Assembly (NCBI GenBank): GCA_016934645.1
Contig: JAFGSL010000361.1
Span: forward strand, 1-7,543
Direction: 5' to 3'
Origin: Anaerolineae bacterium
GTDB taxonomy: Bacteria; Chloroflexota; Anaerolineae; B4-G1; SLSP01
Length of the DNA: 7,543 nt
The first letter of the stretch is position 1. Each line of letters starts with the position of its first letter. The notes below the pieces were generated by a model. The model was given only the letters and a program-made list of their open reading frames with translations. It had not been told where the DNA came from and ran no database searches. Shown in pieces: positions 6,792-7,543 of the stretch. Position numbers and translations under genes: made by a program.

Positions 6792-6838
6792 GTAGTAACG
6801 ACTTTAGTCGTCAAAAGAACCACTGAAGTGGTTACTAC
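6792..6838. repeat. Compound palindromic intergenic repeat (GTAGTAAC...GTTACTAC)
   Basis: Outer arms GTAGTAAC (6792-6799) and GTTACTAC (6831-6838) are exact reverse complements. Inside lie two small hairpins: CGAC-TTTA-GTCG (6799-6810) and AACCACT-GA-AGTGGTT (6818-6833). The element starts 10 bases after the stop of the glycosidase gene. Its sequence looks like a dispersed REP/MITE-type repeat of the 'GTAGTAACGACTTTAGTCG' kind that I recall from Chloroflexota and some other bacterial genomes; this identification is from memory. Only one copy is in this window. Confidence 0.6.
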
Positions 6839-6878
6839 AAACATAGATTTGTAATTTGCTGAGTCTGGTTTATTCGAG

Positions 6879-6914
6879 AGACCCTAAGGGTTTAGTAGAC
6901 CCTTAGGGTCTTTT
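6879..6914 (+). terminator. Rho-independent terminator-like hairpin directly before obgE
   Basis: A 12-bp perfect stem pairs 6879-6890 (agaccctaaggg) with 6900-6911 around a 9-nt loop, and TTTT at 6911-6914 follows. This is the form of an intrinsic terminator for the upstream glycosidase gene. It ends only 15 bases before the obgE ATG, so it must also lie in or at the edge of the obgE leader. It could therefore act as an attenuator or 5' stabilising hairpin for obgE. Confidence 0.7.
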
Positions 6915-6929
6915 AGAAAGAGAGATGTT

Positions 6930-7543
6930 ATGTTTTACGATCAGGTCAAAATTCACGTGACAGGCGGCCACGGCGGCAAAGGCGGGGTATATTTTCGCCG
7001 GGAGAAGTTCATTCCTTTCGGCGGACCTTCGGGTGGTGACGGCGGTAAGGGCGGTGACATCGTTTTCGCCGTGAGCAGCCATCTGAATACGCTCTACCAT
7101 TTTGCGCACAAGAAGGAATTTGTTGCCGCCGACGGTGAACCGGGGCGCAATAAAGACCGGTATGGGGCCGGTGGCGCGGATCTGGTACTCGATGTTCCAC
7201 CGGGCACGGTGGTCTACGATGCGGAGACAGGCGAGCTTTTGGCCGACCTTGTCGAAGTGGGACAGCGCGCGGTGATCGCGCAGGGCGGGCGCGGTGGGCG
7301 GGGCAACATCCGCTTCGCGTCTGCAACGAACCAGGCTCCGCGCATTGCCGAATTTGGCGATCCCGGTGAAGAGCGCTCGCTGCGCCTGGAACTGAAGCTG
7401 CTCGCCGATGTTGGGCTGGCGGGGATGCCTAATGCGGGAAAGTCTACGCTGCTTTCCGTCACCACCGCTGCCAAGCCGGAAATCGCCGCTTATCCCTTCA
7501 CCACGTTGCAACCCAATCTGGGTGTCGTGGCGTTGGGCGTCAA
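6930..7543 (+). CDS. obgE: Obg/CgtA GTPase, N-terminal 204 residues, cut by the window end
   Basis: The frame from ATG 6930 stays open to the window edge. It encodes the essential ribosome-associated GTPase Obg (CgtA), which binds the large ribosomal subunit and links assembly and growth to nucleotide levels. Residues 1-158 form the glycine-rich Obg fold, with [19 protein letters not shown] and [16 protein letters not shown] typical of the family. The G domain begins with the P-loop GMPNAGKST at 165-173, placed almost as in E. coli Obg[14 protein letters not shown] from 188 is the switch I/G2 region. G3 to G5 and any C-terminal domain lie outside the window. A purine-rich AAAGAGAG at 6917-6924 serves as ribosome binding site. 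An ATG at 6925 is out of frame and stops after 11 codons. The identity is secure. Confidence 0.97.
   Translation, partial: MFYDQVKIHVTGGHGGKGGVYFRREKFIPFGGPSGGDGGKGGDIVFAVSSHLNTLYHFAHKKEFVAADGEPGRNKDRYGAGGADLVLDVPPGTVVYDAETGELLADLVEVGQRAVIAQGGRGGRGNIRFASATNQAPRIAEFGDPGEERSLRLELKLLADVGLAGMPNAGKSTLLSVTTAAKPEIAAYPFTTLQPNLGVVALGV

Noticed and set aside
6925..6960. ATG 6925 as the obgE start
   Set aside because: It is out of frame with the Obg sequence and stops after 11 codons; ATG 6930 gives [10 protein letters not shown], the normal Obg N-terminus.

Overview
The window looks like chromosomal DNA from a member of the Chloroflexota, probably of the Anaerolineae type. This is an inference from three things: a large extracellular beta-sandwich protein ending in YLPLVLRSW (a C-terminal motif I associate with secreted Chloroflexota proteins), an NBR1-type Ig-like domain inside a membrane-anchored glycosidase, and moderately GC-rich coding sequence with short hairpin-rich intergenic gaps. 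No marker here fixes the species.

Layout, left to right. (1) 2-1903 (+): the C-terminal part of a large secreted protein built from repeated beta-sandwich domains; its start lies before the window. A perfect hairpin follows its stop codon. (2) 2065-2343 (+): a small protein of unknown function whose reading frame appears to have lost its real start. A strong ribosome binding site and ATG at 2029-2044 lie one base out of frame with the body of the gene. (3) 2344-2605: a gap between converging genes holding three inverted-repeat structures, the largest a nested palindrome at 2510-2564. (4) 2606-3256 (-): a GH114-like (endo-alpha-1,4-polygalactosaminidase-type) pseudogene that lacks its N-terminal part and carries an in-frame TAG; homology continues for 49 codons past the TAG. 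(5) 3250-3379: a candidate promoter and a good ribosome binding site for the next gene. (6) 3380-6781 (+): a 1133-residue single-pass membrane protein with an acidic cytoplasmic N-terminus, a beta-rich module, a GH18/YaaH-like barrel whose catalytic Glu position is Arg, an Ig-like region, an NBR1-type Ig domain and a C-terminal clan GH-A-like glycosidase barrel with both catalytic Glu residues present. (7) 6782-6929: a compound palindromic repeat and a terminator-like hairpin. (8) 6930-7543 (+): the first 204 codons of obgE, running off the window.

The first and sixth genes and the pseudogene all encode surface-type proteins, two of them acting on carbohydrate, so the region left of obgE reads as cell-envelope or extracellular-glycan functions, part of it decaying, next to a conserved housekeeping GTPase gene. 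I see no mobile-element gene, CRISPR array, tRNA or rRNA. The least ordinary items are the two-barrel glycosidase with one apparently dead barrel, the two broken reading frames whose ancestral forms can be read from the sequence, and a shared nested-palindrome design in several intergenic hairpins.
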